Source: Patescibacteria group bacterium UBA2772 (GTDB lineage: Bacteria; Patescibacteriota; Minisyncoccia; Moranbacterales; DUUL01). Taken from it: 64,000 nucleotides of DNA. Position 1 is the first letter of the stretch. Each line of letters opens with the position of its first letter. This document shows, one piece after another, positions 24,372 through 33,909 of this stretch. The stretch lies in NCBI GenBank assembly GCA_002352545.1, contig DEIO01000009.1:115065-179064 (forward strand). The letters run 5' to 3'. Both the position numbers and the translations under genes were made by a program. Under the pieces are notes generated by a model. The model saw only the letters and a list, made by a program, of their open reading frames with translations. It ran no database searches and was not told where the DNA came from.

Positions 24372-26186
24372 CTATTCTTTGTCCTTTAGTGCACTTGAAA
24401 TCATATCCCTAAGACCATTGGTATCGACTTGTTGCTTCTCTTCACTATGCTTTTGTTTATCAGGAGTTACCAATTTCTCATTTGCTAGTTTTTCGAAAGC
24501 TTTTGCGAAAGGCTTCTCTTCTTTTTTTTGTTCCGTGTCTCTATCTTCAACACTTTTTTTTCTTTCTGTACTATCTTTATCTACTATCTCATCTGTTTTT
24601 AATTGAACTTGCAACTTAGATTGTTCCCTTCTGTAATTTTTTAAACAATCTTTACAAAAGATAGGTCTCTTTCCATCTGGTTTAAATGGCACTTTTGTTT
24701 CAGCTTCACAACCCCAACATTTTGTAGAAAATAACTCTCTGTTATCATCAACATTTTCATTCTCAACAGTTTTTTTCTGAATTCCAGTTTTGTGAATTTC
24801 AGCTACATCTTTTTGCTTAGGATACTCTGTTTTTTTAGAACTATCAACCCCCCTATTATGAGCAAGAGCAGAAATTCTGTTCTTAACTTCAGGTTTCACC
24901 ATACCGCTCCACTTCATTATCTTGTCCTCAACAATATCTCTTTCAGAGGAATATCTCTCTCTCGAAGACTGAATTATTTTATCAAGATTTTTAGCTGTTT
25001 CTTCAGTATTTATAGGCTCTAAGGAAGAAGCTGAAAACGGACTTGTCGCAACTCCATCAATCATTAATTTTAAGTAAACATGATACTTATTTAAATTAAC
25101 AAGATCATTTGCATAAAAAACTGGTTCAAATTCTTTTTCCAAAGTTTCTGAATCCATTGCTCCTACTCTAAAAGATGCTATTGTTCCAACATTTCCAAAT
25201 ACAGCATCTTTTACTGTTTCCTCTAACTGTGCAATATATTGATGTGCTAAAATTAGATTTAAACGATATTTCCTGGCTTCCGATAAAATTCCTGCAAAAG
25301 ACTCTGTAGCAAAATTCTGAAACTCATCCACATATAGATAGAAATCTTCTCTTTCACCCTCTGCAATATCCACTCTAGACATTGCAGCTAGCTGAATTTT
25401 TGTAATCATCATAGCTCCCAAAAGAGCACTATTATCCTCACCAATCCTACCCTTTGAAAGATTCATAATTAGAATCTTTTTCTCATCCATAGCTTTTCGA
25501 ACATCGAAAGCGGACTTTGTTTGACCAACAATGTTTCTAATTAAAGATGTAGACAAAAACTGTCCTACTTTGTTTTGGATTGGAGAAATTGCTTCTGTTA
25601 ACATTCTGTCATTGTACTTTGAAAATTCCTCTTCCCAAAAGAATCTAACCAATGGGTCTGATACGTTTTCCATCACCCTGGCGCGATATTCTTTATCAAT
25701 AAGAATTCTAGTAACACCCAATAAAGTTGAGTCTGGATCTTCCAATAGCGCTAGAATTGCATTTCTCAGGATATATTCCAGTCTAGGACCCCAAGAATCA
25801 GCCCAAATCTTTTTAAAAACACCAACCAAGCCAGAAGCAATTAAATGTCTAAATTCTTGATCCTGACATTCCAATACATTCAAAGCAACAGGATTCCTCA
25901 AATCAGATGGATTAAAATAAATCACATCGTTAATTCTATGTGCTGGTACAGCCTTTAAGCAATCCTCAGCAAATTCACCATGTGGATCAATAACGGCCAT
26001 ACCTTTTCCATTCCTAATATCCTGAACTGCCATATTCTGAATAAGCGTGGTTTTACCCATTCCGGTTTTACCAATAACATACATATGTCTTCGTCTGTCA
26101 TCAACTTTGATTCCAAACGCACTTTGCTTGTTTCGATAATTAGTTTTTGCAAAAAAATTAATTTCTTTGTTTTCAAATTTACTCAT
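24372..26186 (-). CDS. membrane-associated ATPase of the TraD/VirB4 (DUF87-like) class
   Basis: The 604-residue protein has Walker A GKTGMGKTTL (about 39-48), Walker B in FYLYVDEFQNFATE and a following LAHQYIAQLEE, the pattern of DNA- or protein-pumping ATPases of type IV secretion/conjugation systems. The C-terminal part is charged, with a zinc ribbon (CWGC ... CKDC). It has no membrane helix of its own. The downstream position after a large membrane protein gene suggests a two-part machine at the membrane. The substrate is unknown. Similar ATPases are common in Patescibacteria chromosomes without conjugation genes. Confidence 0.8.
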   Translation of the reverse strand: MSKFENKEINFFAKTNYRNKQSAFGIKVDDRRRHMYVIGKTGMGKTTLIQNMAVQDIRNGKGMAVIDPHGEFAEDCLKAVPAHRINDVIYFNPSDLRNPVALNVLECQDQEFRHLIASGLVGVFKKIWADSWGPRLEYILRNAILALLEDPDSTLLGVTRILIDKEYRARVMENVSDPLVRFFWEEEFSKYNDRMLTEAISPIQNKVGQFLSTSLIRNIVGQTKSAFDVRKAMDEKKILIMNLSKGRIGEDNSALLGAMMITKIQLAAMSRVDIAEGEREDFYLYVDEFQNFATESFAGILSEARKYRLNLILAHQYIAQLEETVKDAVFGNVGTIASFRVGAMDSETLEKEFEPVFYANDLVNLNKYHVYLKLMIDGVATSPFSASSLEPINTEETAKNLDKIIQSSRERYSSERDIVEDKIMKWSGMVKPEVKNRISALAHNRGVDSSKKTEYPKQKDVAEIHKTGIQKKTVENENVDDNRELFSTKCWGCEAETKVPFKPDGKRPIFCKDCLKNYRREQSKLQVQLKTDEIVDKDSTERKKSVEDRDTEQKKEEKPFAKAFEKLANEKLVTPDKQKHSEEKQQVDTNGLRDMISSALKDKE

Positions 26187-26258
26187 CTTGTTTGTTTTTC
26201 TTGAAGTTCTTGGCTTTTTTTGAAAAATACATTGAGTTAGTGTAATACAAACTCAAAA

Positions 26259-27656
26259 TTATTGCAATGACGTCTCAAAATCAACTGGTAAGTTACTTGG
26301 GGCATTTCCTTTCTTGGCATCAATTCTAGAAACATTAGGCGATTTAACTGACATATCTGGAAAATGATATACTGTTGCTAATTCCTCAATATTAAATACA
26401 AAGGTTCCTTGATTAAAACTTCTATCTCTAAAATTCTGAACAACCTTTCTCTGCCTAAATGCTAATCTTGTGTCAGTGAAATGATACAATGCAAAAGTTT
26501 TTGAATTAGGATCAGGCATAAAAGCATTTAGATTTGTATCTCCAAATTGCTTGATTGCTCCCATAACCCCAGCAACGCCAAGTGCTTTATTAAAACTTTC
26601 TTTTTTCCCAGTATATACAAACCTAGCAGTTGTATTAAAAGCTATTTTAGAAATATTTTCATACACTGCCTTAACCTTCTCTTGTTCATCAGGAGAGAGT
26701 CTATTAACATTAAAATCCTCTTTTGTAATCTCTTCAACAGATCCCATTTCTGGAGCTGCTAACTCAACACCATCAACAAACATTCCACGAAAAATATTCC
26801 CTGGCAGAACCAATAATTCACCTAGATAACCAAAAAAACTTTTCTTGGTCTTTGAGCTTTCACCTTTCCCAATTAGATTATTTATATATTCCATACTTTC
26901 AGGATGCCATTTACTTTCAGAAACTGGTGAAAATACTATTTGAAACCAAATATGCTGATCTTTTCCAATGGCGCTCATTACTTCCGTCAAAGAAGAAAGT
27001 GGGTCAATCATAGTTCCTGTTATTTCTTCTTTGAAGTGTGTGTGAGTCCTAATAGGTAACTGGTCTTCTCTTGCCAACTTCAGCGTTGAACCCCAGAGAT
27101 CCCACTCTGAATTAGGCAAATTACGAGGCGTATGAGTCCAGACATAATCCTCTATTTCAAAAATTTCAGTATCTGGATACTGAGCATAAATCTGAGCTTC
27201 TACATTGTTTCGTGCACCAGCTGGACAACTTATATAAAAATGAACACTACCTTCATGTGATGCTATTTCAAAAGAAAATTTATCCTGATTAGTCCTCCAT
27301 CCGCAATATCTCTCAAATTTATTAATCCCAGAATATGTATGTAGCCCATGAAAAACTTGTTCCATGATCTTGGGACTTTTTTCTGTATCCGCCGGAGGAA
27401 CAATTTCAAGAACAATTCTTGAAGTTCCAAGAACCCACATAAGATCAATATATTCATCCCATACTAACATAAATATTTTCCAGATAGGTATCGGCAAAAT
27501 CAACCACCAAATATTAACAAATAAATCCTTTATGACTTTTAAAAAAACAATGTCTCCGTTTGCAAACATCATTATAATAACTATAACCAAAAGAAGCACT
27601 ACAATAGCACTTAAAATCACCGTAGTTTTATGCTTTGGATTTATATTATTAAGCAT
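26259..27656 (-). CDS. conserved membrane protein paired with TraD-like ATPase
   Basis: A 465-residue protein with two N-terminal membrane helices (about 12-32 and 44-66) and a large cytosolic mixed alpha/beta region with no catalytic motif I recognise. The segment beginning IVLEIVPPADTEKSPKIMEQVF is typical of a family found beside TraD-like ATPases in Patescibacteria and archaea. It directly precedes the ATPase gene on the same strand, so it is the likely membrane anchor or partner. Confidence 0.6.
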   Translation of the reverse strand: MLNNINPKHKTTVILSAIVVLLLVIVIIMMFANGDIVFLKVIKDLFVNIWWLILPIPIWKIFMLVWDEYIDLMWVLGTSRIVLEIVPPADTEKSPKIMEQVFHGLHTYSGINKFERYCGWRTNQDKFSFEIASHEGSVHFYISCPAGARNNVEAQIYAQYPDTEIFEIEDYVWTHTPRNLPNSEWDLWGSTLKLAREDQLPIRTHTHFKEEITGTMIDPLSSLTEVMSAIGKDQHIWFQIVFSPVSESKWHPESMEYINNLIGKGESSKTKKSFFGYLGELLVLPGNIFRGMFVDGVELAAPEMGSVEEITKEDFNVNRLSPDEQEKVKAVYENISKIAFNTTARFVYTGKKESFNKALGVAGVMGAIKQFGDTNLNAFMPDPNSKTFALYHFTDTRLAFRQRKVVQNFRDRSFNQGTFVFNIEELATVYHFPDMSVKSPNVSRIDAKKGNAPSNLPVDFETSLQ

Positions 27657-27716
27657 TTGTTTTTATTTCTGACATCCAGCTAAAAGCACATCTCTCTTCT
27701 GCTTTATTCTACTACT

Positions 27717-28778
27717 CTAGCTCTTTAAAGTAAACTTCCCATCACTTGTTTTATGAAAAAGTTTCCTATCAGCTAACGTTACTTTGACTGTTGTTTCTTT
27801 TACTTGTTTTCTAGAAAGCACATAGTCCACTATGACCTCTTTTTCTAAAGGAATAGTTTGTTTCGTTAAAAATGCTAAAATTATCTCCTTAACAGTTCCT
27901 TCTGGAAATCCCCAGTCATTTAATCCATAAATACCTCTACCAACAAGAACAAATCTTCCATCTTTTATGAGCTCGTTATGAACAGTTTGCGGTAATGCTC
28001 TCTTCTTATTTCCCCAATAACTATTTATATGGTCTGTTATCTTTCTAAAATGAAGAGGCTCCTCATGTTTTCTTAACACCAAAAAAGCCTTCTCTCTTGC
28101 ACCTCTTTCTGAGATTATCTTCCAATTTTTCATTCCCCACTCCTCTAGAATATTTTTATTTACTAAACGACTCATTTCTAAAATCATTCGCATCCTTTTA
28201 ACGCCAGCTGCATTTGCAAAAAAATCAGAATATTCAGAGTTTCTAAATTCTTCCAAAATATCCTCGAAAAGACATGGCTCTTTCTGAGCCTTTATATATT
28301 TAACAACAGCGTTATGAATTTTTAAAGCATCTTTGTCAATAGAGTTCCCACGTAAAAACCAAAAACCACTCATACTAAGTTTACCCTTTTTAAACTTTAG
28401 TTTTTTTGAGCTGTTAAGAAGAAACATGATTTGGTTTCTTTCTTTTTTAGTAATCTCATTTTTCAAAGACTCTTTTAATTTTCTCTTTTCACAAAAGCCT
28501 CCATTTTCTTCAATAGTTTCAACAGCTACATCAATTAACTTTTTGAAATTCTCTTCTTTTACAACAGCCTGAAGTTTCTTAAAACTATCTCCTTCGATTT
28601 GTCTCACTCGTTCACGTGTAATTCCAAATCCATCACCAATATCACCCAATACTCTTGGGCTTTTTCCATCTAATCCGAACCTTTTTATAATAATTTCCCT
28701 TGGTCGCTCTTTCAAAGAATCTAAAAGATTCTTTGAAATTTTATTCAAAATGGAACTTGATATCGTTTCTCTATTCAT
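27717..28778 (-). CDS. sigma-70 region 4 / HARE-HTH domain protein
   Basis: A protein of about 353 residues. The N-terminal part is a sigma-70 region 4-type helix-turn-helix (RPREIIIKRFGLDG ... LGDIGDGFGITRERVRQIE). The C-terminal half has HARE-HTH features (LRKHEEPLHFRKITDHI ... FVLVGRGIYGLNDWG). No sigma region 2 is present, so it cannot act as a complete sigma factor. It may modulate RNA polymerase in the manner of the delta subunit. The upstream Met at 28796 is an alternative start. A consensus-like promoter lies about 90 bases upstream. Confidence 0.8.
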   Translation of the reverse strand: MNRETISSSILNKISKNLLDSLKERPREIIIKRFGLDGKSPRVLGDIGDGFGITRERVRQIEGDSFKKLQAVVKEENFKKLIDVAVETIEENGGFCEKRKLKESLKNEITKKERNQIMFLLNSSKKLKFKKGKLSMSGFWFLRGNSIDKDALKIHNAVVKYIKAQKEPCLFEDILEEFRNSEYSDFFANAAGVKRMRMILEMSRLVNKNILEEWGMKNWKIISERGAREKAFLVLRKHEEPLHFRKITDHINSYWGNKKRALPQTVHNELIKDGRFVLVGRGIYGLNDWGFPEGTVKEIILAFLTKQTIPLEKEVIVDYVLSRKQVKETTVKVTLADRKLFHKTSDGKFTLKS

Positions 28779-28865
28779 ATTATTTAACACGAACATTTAA
28801 TTATTTATCACTCCGAGAAAGCATCATAAAACACAAAAGTAATGTGCTATTCAATACTTGGGAAT

Positions 28866-28894
28866 ATAATAACACGATAAATAAAAATTGTCAA
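28866..28894 (-). promoter_or_regulatory. promoter of the sigma-region-4 gene
   Basis: Minus strand TTGACA (28889-28894), 17-base spacer, TATTAT (28866-28871). Confidence 0.7.
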
Positions 28895-28918
28895 ATATTA
28901 TTATTGATTCCTATCTAA

Positions 28919-29359
28919 CTAATTCCCCATGACATGAACAACAAAATCTCTACTTCTCGCACCGTCTAATTCAACAAAAAAAATGCTTTGTTTTTCTCCT
29001 AATACCATTTCTCCTTTTTCCAAAGGAATGGATTCACTTGATCCTAAAAGCATAACTTTACAATGACTATGACCATTACTCCTTCCATCTGACTTTGTTT
29101 TATTCGTAAGTTCAAACATGTCATGTGCATATCTTTCATCAATAGGAATGAGCCTATACAAAACTCTCATTAGATCCTGCTTTAACATTTCCTCATTATG
29201 ATTGATTATGATAGAAGAAGTTGTATGTGGTGAAAAAACAGTAACTACACCATTTTTTATACCAGTTTTTTCAATAAACTCTTCAATCTTTTTAGTTACA
29301 TCTAAAAAATCAACTTGTTTCTCAGTCGCAAATTCAATCTTTTTACTTTTTATTTTCAT
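28919..29359 (-). CDS. yjbQ: YjbQ/UPF0047 family protein
   Basis: The 146-residue protein matches the UPF0047 family throughout: GVVTVFSPHTTSSIIINHNEE, the YAHD block, GHSHCKVMLLGSSESIPLEKGEMVLG and IFFVELDGARSRDFVVHVMG. Members show weak thiamine-phosphate synthase activity, but the true role is unclear. It is a single gene upstream of the HU terminator. Confidence 0.93.
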   Translation of the reverse strand: MKIKSKKIEFATEKQVDFLDVTKKIEEFIEKTGIKNGVVTVFSPHTTSSIIINHNEEMLKQDLMRVLYRLIPIDERYAHDMFELTNKTKSDGRSNGHSHCKVMLLGSSESIPLEKGEMVLGEKQSIFFVELDGARSRDFVVHVMGN

Positions 29360-29431
29360 TTTTTTATTTTAAACTTTACCATTCTCATTATACTGGAACC
29401 AAGTTGTTGTGTAAAACATATCATTATATAC

Positions 29432-29463
29432 AAACAAAACCGCCTAAAAGGCGGCTTTGTTTT
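29432..29463. terminator. terminator of the HU gene, possibly bidirectional
   Basis: CCGCC / GGCGG core extended by AAACAAA / TTTGTTT on both sides with one mismatch. It is followed by T-runs in both directions and is located just after the HU stop. Confidence 0.8.
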
Positions 29464-29480
29464 AAAGTGGATAAAGAAAA

Positions 29481-29756
29481 TTACCCTCTAACTGCGTCCT
29501 TAAGACCTTTTCCAGCCTTAAATTTAGGAACCTTGACTGCAGGAATTTGTATTTTCTCCCTTGTTGCAGGATTGATTCCTTCCCTTGCTGCTCTTTGAGA
29601 AACTGAGAAAGTTCCGAATCCTGTGAAAGCTACTGTATCTTCCTTTTGAAGAGCATCCTTGATTGTATCTAGAACTGCTTCAATCACCATTTCAGTATCT
29701 TTTTTGCTTTGACCAGTCTTTGCTGCGACTGCGTCTACTACTGCGCTTTTGTTCAT
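29481..29756 (-). CDS. hup: HU-family DNA-binding protein
   Basis: The 91-residue histone-like protein folds DNA as a dimer. It has the HU start MNKSAVVDAVAAKTGQSKKD, the GFGTFSV strand and the signature RAAREGINPATREKIQIPA. Length is standard. Unlike most genes here, it has a strong Shine-Dalgarno (GGAGGTGAAACT before ATG), fitting high expression, and a recognisable promoter. Confidence 0.98.
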   Translation of the reverse strand: MNKSAVVDAVAAKTGQSKKDTEMVIEAVLDTIKDALQKEDTVAFTGFGTFSVSQRAAREGINPATREKIQIPAVKVPKFKAGKGLKDAVRG

Positions 29757-29837
29757 AGTTTCACCTCCATTCTAGTTATTAGTTATTTTTTATTTAAATT
29801 TAACATTTTTTCAATACTCTCTTCAATGTCTTTGTAT

Positions 29838-29867
29838 ATTCTACATCATTCCCCCTATTTTAGGCAA
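29838..29867 (-). promoter_or_regulatory. probable promoter of hup
   Basis: Minus strand TTGCCT (29862-29867), 18-base spacer, TAGAAT (29838-29843), about 80 bases before the hup start codon. Confidence 0.45.
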
Positions 29868-29891
29868 TAGATTGAAAAAAATCAAATATTC

Positions 29892-31409
29892 TTAACGAGC
29901 GTACTCGACAGAGCGAGTTTCTCTAAGAACATTAATCTTGATTTCTCCAGGATAGTTCAAGTCCTCTTCAATCTTTTGAGCAATCTTTTTAGCTAGCTTT
30001 ATTGAGTCCAAATCCCCTATTTTATCAGGATTAACGAAAACTCTAACTTCTCTACCAGCTTGAATAGCATAACACTTGTCTACTTCGCCAAAAGATAGAA
30101 CGACATCTTCAAGTTCCCTTAATCTCTTTAGGTAATTTTCCAGAGTATCTTTTCTTGCTCCAGGCCTTGAAGCACTTAATGCATCTGCTGCAGCTATAAT
30201 AAATCCATAGTTATCTCTAAATGGGTAATCCTCATGATGTGATTTAACAGCATCTATCACCTTCTTTGGCTGTTTAAATTTCTCTAGAATATTTGCACCT
30301 ATTTCAACATGAGTCCCTTGAATCTCGTGATCAACTGATTTTCCAATATCGTGCAAAAGACCTGCCTTTTTAGCAATAGCAGTGTCTAGTCCAAGCTCAG
30401 CTGCTAACATTCCAGAAATATGAGCAACTTCCAATGAGTGCAAAAGCACATTTTGTCCGTAACTTGTTCTATATTTTAATCTACCCAAAAGCTGTGAAAG
30501 CTTTGCCTCGAGTCCTGGGATACCAACATCATAAACAGCCGCTTCACCTGCCTCTTTAATTCTTTTATTGATTTCTTCTCTAGCGTTCTCAACAGATTCC
30601 TCAATTTTAGCTGGATGAATCCTTCCGTCTTCAATCAATTTTTCTAATGCAATTTTAGCTGTTTCTCTCCTAATTGGATCGAAGCAGGAAATAACAATTG
30701 CTTCAGGTGTATCATCAACGATAACCTCTGCACCAGTTAGACGCTCAAGTGCTTTAATATTTCTTCCTTCTCTACCAATAATCCTTCCTTTCATTTCATC
30801 CGAAGGAATTGATACTGTTGTTGTAGTTGTGTCAGTTGCATGAGAACCTGCATATCTTTGCATCGCAGTAGCCATCATGTTTTTAGCTTCTGTCTCAATC
30901 TTTTCCTTTTTTTCTCTTTCGAGAACACTAATTTTTTTTACAATTTCATCCTTATTGTCTTTTTCTGCAAGAGAAAGAAGAACTTTCTTAGCATCCTCTT
31001 TTTTCATTTCAGCAATCTGTTCCAAACGTTCGACTTGTTGTTCTTTGACTTTTAAAACCTCTTCCCTGACTTTACGAATCTCATTGGCCTTGCCTTGCAG
31101 GGTTCTCCTTTCTTTTTCCAATTGAGAAATTCTATTGTCGATTTTTTGTTCTTTCGTTTCCAATCTTTTTTCTGCATTCTGCAGAAATTCTCTTCTTTTT
31201 TTCTCTTCTTTTTTAACTTCTTCTAAAGCTTCTATTGCTTTGTTTTTTGCTTCAACTAACTGTTGTTTTGCTTCAATTTTAGCATCTTCAATAATTCTAG
31301 TAGCCTTTGATTCAGCTGTTCCAGCCTGGTTTTTAGCAATAGTTTTTCTTACAAAATAACCACTTGAAGAGCCTAATACAAAAACAACTAGACCAATTAC
31401 AATTTCCAT
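29892..31409 (-). CDS. rny: ribonuclease Y
   Basis: The 505-residue endonuclease initiates mRNA decay at the membrane. It has an N-terminal membrane helix (about 3-20), a long Lys/Glu-rich coiled coil (about 30-190), a KH domain (IPSDEMKGRIIGREGRNIKALE) and an HD domain (LLHSLEVAHISGMLAAELG, then GLLHDIGKSVDHE). It ends in the family VLRETRSVEYAR. Length is typical. Confidence 0.97.
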   Translation of the reverse strand: MEIVIGLVVFVLGSSSGYFVRKTIAKNQAGTAESKATRIIEDAKIEAKQQLVEAKNKAIEALEEVKKEEKKRREFLQNAEKRLETKEQKIDNRISQLEKERRTLQGKANEIRKVREEVLKVKEQQVERLEQIAEMKKEDAKKVLLSLAEKDNKDEIVKKISVLEREKKEKIETEAKNMMATAMQRYAGSHATDTTTTTVSIPSDEMKGRIIGREGRNIKALERLTGAEVIVDDTPEAIVISCFDPIRRETAKIALEKLIEDGRIHPAKIEESVENAREEINKRIKEAGEAAVYDVGIPGLEAKLSQLLGRLKYRTSYGQNVLLHSLEVAHISGMLAAELGLDTAIAKKAGLLHDIGKSVDHEIQGTHVEIGANILEKFKQPKKVIDAVKSHHEDYPFRDNYGFIIAAADALSASRPGARKDTLENYLKRLRELEDVVLSFGEVDKCYAIQAGREVRVFVNPDKIGDLDSIKLAKKIAQKIEEDLNYPGEIKINVLRETRSVEYAR

Positions 31410-31635
31410 AATTTTTTACATGAATCGTTGCAACAATAAAATACCCTTCTTATTAACAAAAAGGGTCTTATGTATAAAAAGATTTTTAATAGACAATCTA
31501 TTTCTTTTACTAATTTCTTTCATCTTCATTAACTTACTCAAAATTGCAACTACCCATTGTATTTATCTAGTTAACTTTCAAGTGAAAAATTACTTTTTCA
31601 CTTTTTCACTTTTTCACACTACTCTTTTTTAACAA
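31410..31635. repeat. intergenic region with three tandem 8-mers
   Basis: Non-coding spacer between rny and fba. It contains CTTTTTCA three times in tandem (31593-31616), the first copy pairing with upstream GTGAAAAA to form a small hairpin (31582-31601). No gene recognised. Confidence 0.5.
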
Positions 31636-31669
31636 AAAAGTCAAAATCCTAAGATAAATTTTGACTTTT
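31636..31669 (-). terminator. terminator after fba
   Basis: Perfect 12-bp inverted repeat AAAAGTCAAAAT / ATTTTGACTTTT with U-rich flanks, 33 bases downstream of the fba stop on the minus strand. Confidence 0.7.
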
Positions 31670-31701
31670 AAATATTTTTTTTGAAAAAAATAACTAAGTG
31701 A

Positions 31702-32550
31702 TTACTCTCCAGCAAACATCCTAATTTTATCCTTAACAACAATCTGAACTTTATCTCTAGCTAGCCCTAAAAGTTTTCTAGGATCATTCACATCACAACC
31801 AGAACCAGTTTCATAGCAAATTGTTGACAAGAAAGCAACTCTAATATCAGTATCTATATTAAAACAACAAACACCACCTTCAATTGCGATTTTAACATTT
31901 TCTTCTTCCCAATCAGATGCACCGTGCATAATCAATGGTGTGTTTGGAACTAATCTACGAATTTCAGCCAAGCGATCCCAGTCAGGAACATCTCTTTCTT
32001 TGAAAAATCCATGCGCATTGCCAATTCCAACAGCCAAAGCATCTATTCCTGTTCTTTCAACAAGCTCCTTGGCTTGAATTGGATTTGTCATAACAGCATC
32101 CCAGTCTATTTCCTGATCCTCTCTGCCAAGATATGGTACTGCTCCAAGTTCTGCTTGAACAGTAACACCATTTTTATGAGCATACTCAACAACTTGCTTT
32201 GTTACTTTTATATTTTCTTCGAATGATTTAATTGAAGCATCAATCATGACAGAATCTACTCCTGCATCAATTGAACTAACGACGTCATCAAAATTCTTAC
32301 CATGATCTAAATGAAAGCCGATTTTAGAACTTTCAGACTCAGCTTCAATCACGTTATCAACTAACTTTCCTAAAACTCTTGAGTTTCCATATCTAAAACC
32401 ATTAGTTGTAACCTGAATAACACAAGAACCTTCTTCCTTTGCAGCCCTCACAATAGCCTGTGTTAACTCCAAGTTAGAGGTATTGAAAGCACCAACTGCA
32501 TAACATCCTTTCATTGCATCCTGCAAAATTTCAATTGTTTTTCCTCTCAT
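31702..32550 (-). CDS. fba: class II fructose-bisphosphate aldolase
   Basis: The 282-residue zinc aldolase cleaves fructose-1,6-bisphosphate in glycolysis (or a related ketose bisphosphate). The metal motif HLDHGK, DSVMIDAS, the Glu/Gly-rich EAELGAVPYLG, IGNAHGFF and LIMHGASDW, and the final GVCCFNIDTDIR are all class II landmarks. It is transcribed after tpiA with a 15-base gap, making a lower-glycolysis pair. The tagatose-bisphosphate aldolase subgroup cannot be excluded from the motifs alone. Confidence 0.93.
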   Translation of the reverse strand: MRGKTIEILQDAMKGCYAVGAFNTSNLELTQAIVRAAKEEGSCVIQVTTNGFRYGNSRVLGKLVDNVIEAESESSKIGFHLDHGKNFDDVVSSIDAGVDSVMIDASIKSFEENIKVTKQVVEYAHKNGVTVQAELGAVPYLGREDQEIDWDAVMTNPIQAKELVERTGIDALAVGIGNAHGFFKERDVPDWDRLAEIRRLVPNTPLIMHGASDWEEENVKIAIEGGVCCFNIDTDIRVAFLSTICYETGSGCDVNDPRKLLGLARDKVQIVVKDKIRMFAGE

Positions 32551-32565
32551 TTTTTATGTTTTATT

Positions 32566-33351
32566 TTAATTATTTAAAGCTTTCACAACTTTCACTAAAT
32601 CATAAGGCAATAAGCTCGCCCCACCAATAAGAGCACCATCCATTCCAGCACTAACACACACTTCTTCTACATTATCGCCTTTGACACTTCCTCCATATAA
32701 AATTCTCACTTTATTCGCGACTCTTTCTCCATAAGATTTCATCACAAGCTTCTTAATTAAAAGCTTTACTTCCATAACCTCATTTGAATCTGGTAGATGA
32801 TCTGGATTATTTGCACTGATTGCCCAGACCGGTTCATAACAAAGGATTATCTCTTCCATTTTTGCTAATGAAATTTCAGCTAAACACTCATTGAATTGCT
32901 TTGTGATAACATACATTGTCTCATCAGATTTCTTCTCTTTACCACTTTCACCAATACAAAGAACTGGCTTTAAACTTGCCTTTAAAGCTGCTTTAATCTT
33001 TAAATTTATACTCTCATTTGTTTCCCCAAAATAAGCTCTTCTTTCTGAATGACCCAAAATCACATACTTGCCACCAAGACTTTTAGTTAACACTGGACTA
33101 TTCTCGCCTGTAAAAGCACCTTTTGACTCCCAAAAACAATTCTGCGTACCAAAAGTAACTCCACTCTTGTTGATTTTTTCAACAAAATAACTCAACAATG
33201 CACTTTGCGGACAAAGCACTATTTCTGATTTATCCAGCTCTAACCTTTCTGTGGCTTTCTGGAAAGTTTCCATCCATTTTTCAATTTCAAAAGACATATT
33301 CAATGTCATTTTGAAATTTGCAATTGCTAATTTTTTTCTGTTATCTATCAT
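32566..33351 (-). CDS. tpiA: triosephosphate isomerase
   Basis: The 261-residue TIM-barrel enzyme interconverts DHAP and glyceraldehyde-3-phosphate. Catalytic residues are visible: Lys in ANFKM (near residue 13), His in VILGHSERR and Glu in CYEPVWAIS, with the phosphate loop ILYGGSVKGDNV. Length is normal. It lies directly upstream of fba. Confidence 0.97.
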   Translation of the reverse strand: MIDNRKKLAIANFKMTLNMSFEIEKWMETFQKATERLELDKSEIVLCPQSALLSYFVEKINKSGVTFGTQNCFWESKGAFTGENSPVLTKSLGGKYVILGHSERRAYFGETNESINLKIKAALKASLKPVLCIGESGKEKKSDETMYVITKQFNECLAEISLAKMEEIILCYEPVWAISANNPDHLPDSNEVMEVKLLIKKLVMKSYGERVANKVRILYGGSVKGDNVEEVCVSAGMDGALIGGASLLPYDLVKVVKALNN

Positions 33352-33376
33352 GTTTTAAAACTAAAAAATTTAAAAT

Positions 33377-33874
33377 CTACAAATTTGTAGCACCTATTGT
33401 TAAAAACAAAACTATCACACCAGCAGTCATTATGCCAAGAGTTATTACAAAAATAGCTTTTGGTTTTTTTATTCCAAATAAGAATGCCGCAAGTGCCCCA
33501 GTCCACCCTCCTGTCACTGGCAAGGGAATCGCAACTAGGAAAAAAAGACCCCAATCTCCATATTTTGCAATCTGTTTTTCAACTTTTTTTCTAGTCCTAG
33601 CAAATAACCAATCGAAAAACTTTTTCCAAAATTCAAATTTCCTACTCAGAAAAGATACAATTTCTTCCAATAAAAAAACAATAGCAATAACAGGTAACAT
33701 ATTCCCTATAATAGACCAAAAATAAGCCCAGAGAGGACTCATTTCTAAACTCATTATAGCAACAGGAATTGAACCCCTCAATTCAAAAATAGGGGTCATA
33801 GCTATTATCATTGTTATTATCTCTGCAGGTGTTCCCTCTAATAAATCAACTACTGTCTTTGCTTCAATAAACAT
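33377..33874 (-). CDS. small multidrug export protein family (PF06695-like) membrane protein
   Basis: A 165-residue polytopic protein with the family motif PIFELRGSIPVAI near residues 28-40, a central Arg/Lys-rich cytosolic loop and the VAIPLPVTGGWTGALAAFLFG segment. About four to five membrane helices. A transport role is assumed from the family name only. It sits upstream of tpiA-fba on the same strand. Confidence 0.8.
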   Translation of the reverse strand: MFIEAKTVVDLLEGTPAEIITMIIAMTPIFELRGSIPVAIMSLEMSPLWAYFWSIIGNMLPVIAIVFLLEEIVSFLSRKFEFWKKFFDWLFARTRKKVEKQIAKYGDWGLFFLVAIPLPVTGGWTGALAAFLFGIKKPKAIFVITLGIMTAGVIVLFLTIGATNL

Positions 33875-33909
33875 TAACTTAACAATTTTATCTTCTTAAT
33901 AATCGATAA

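Noticed and set aside
31582..31617. CTTTTTCA repeats as a CRISPR-like array
   Set aside because: Only three 8-bp units with no spacers; simple tandem repeat.
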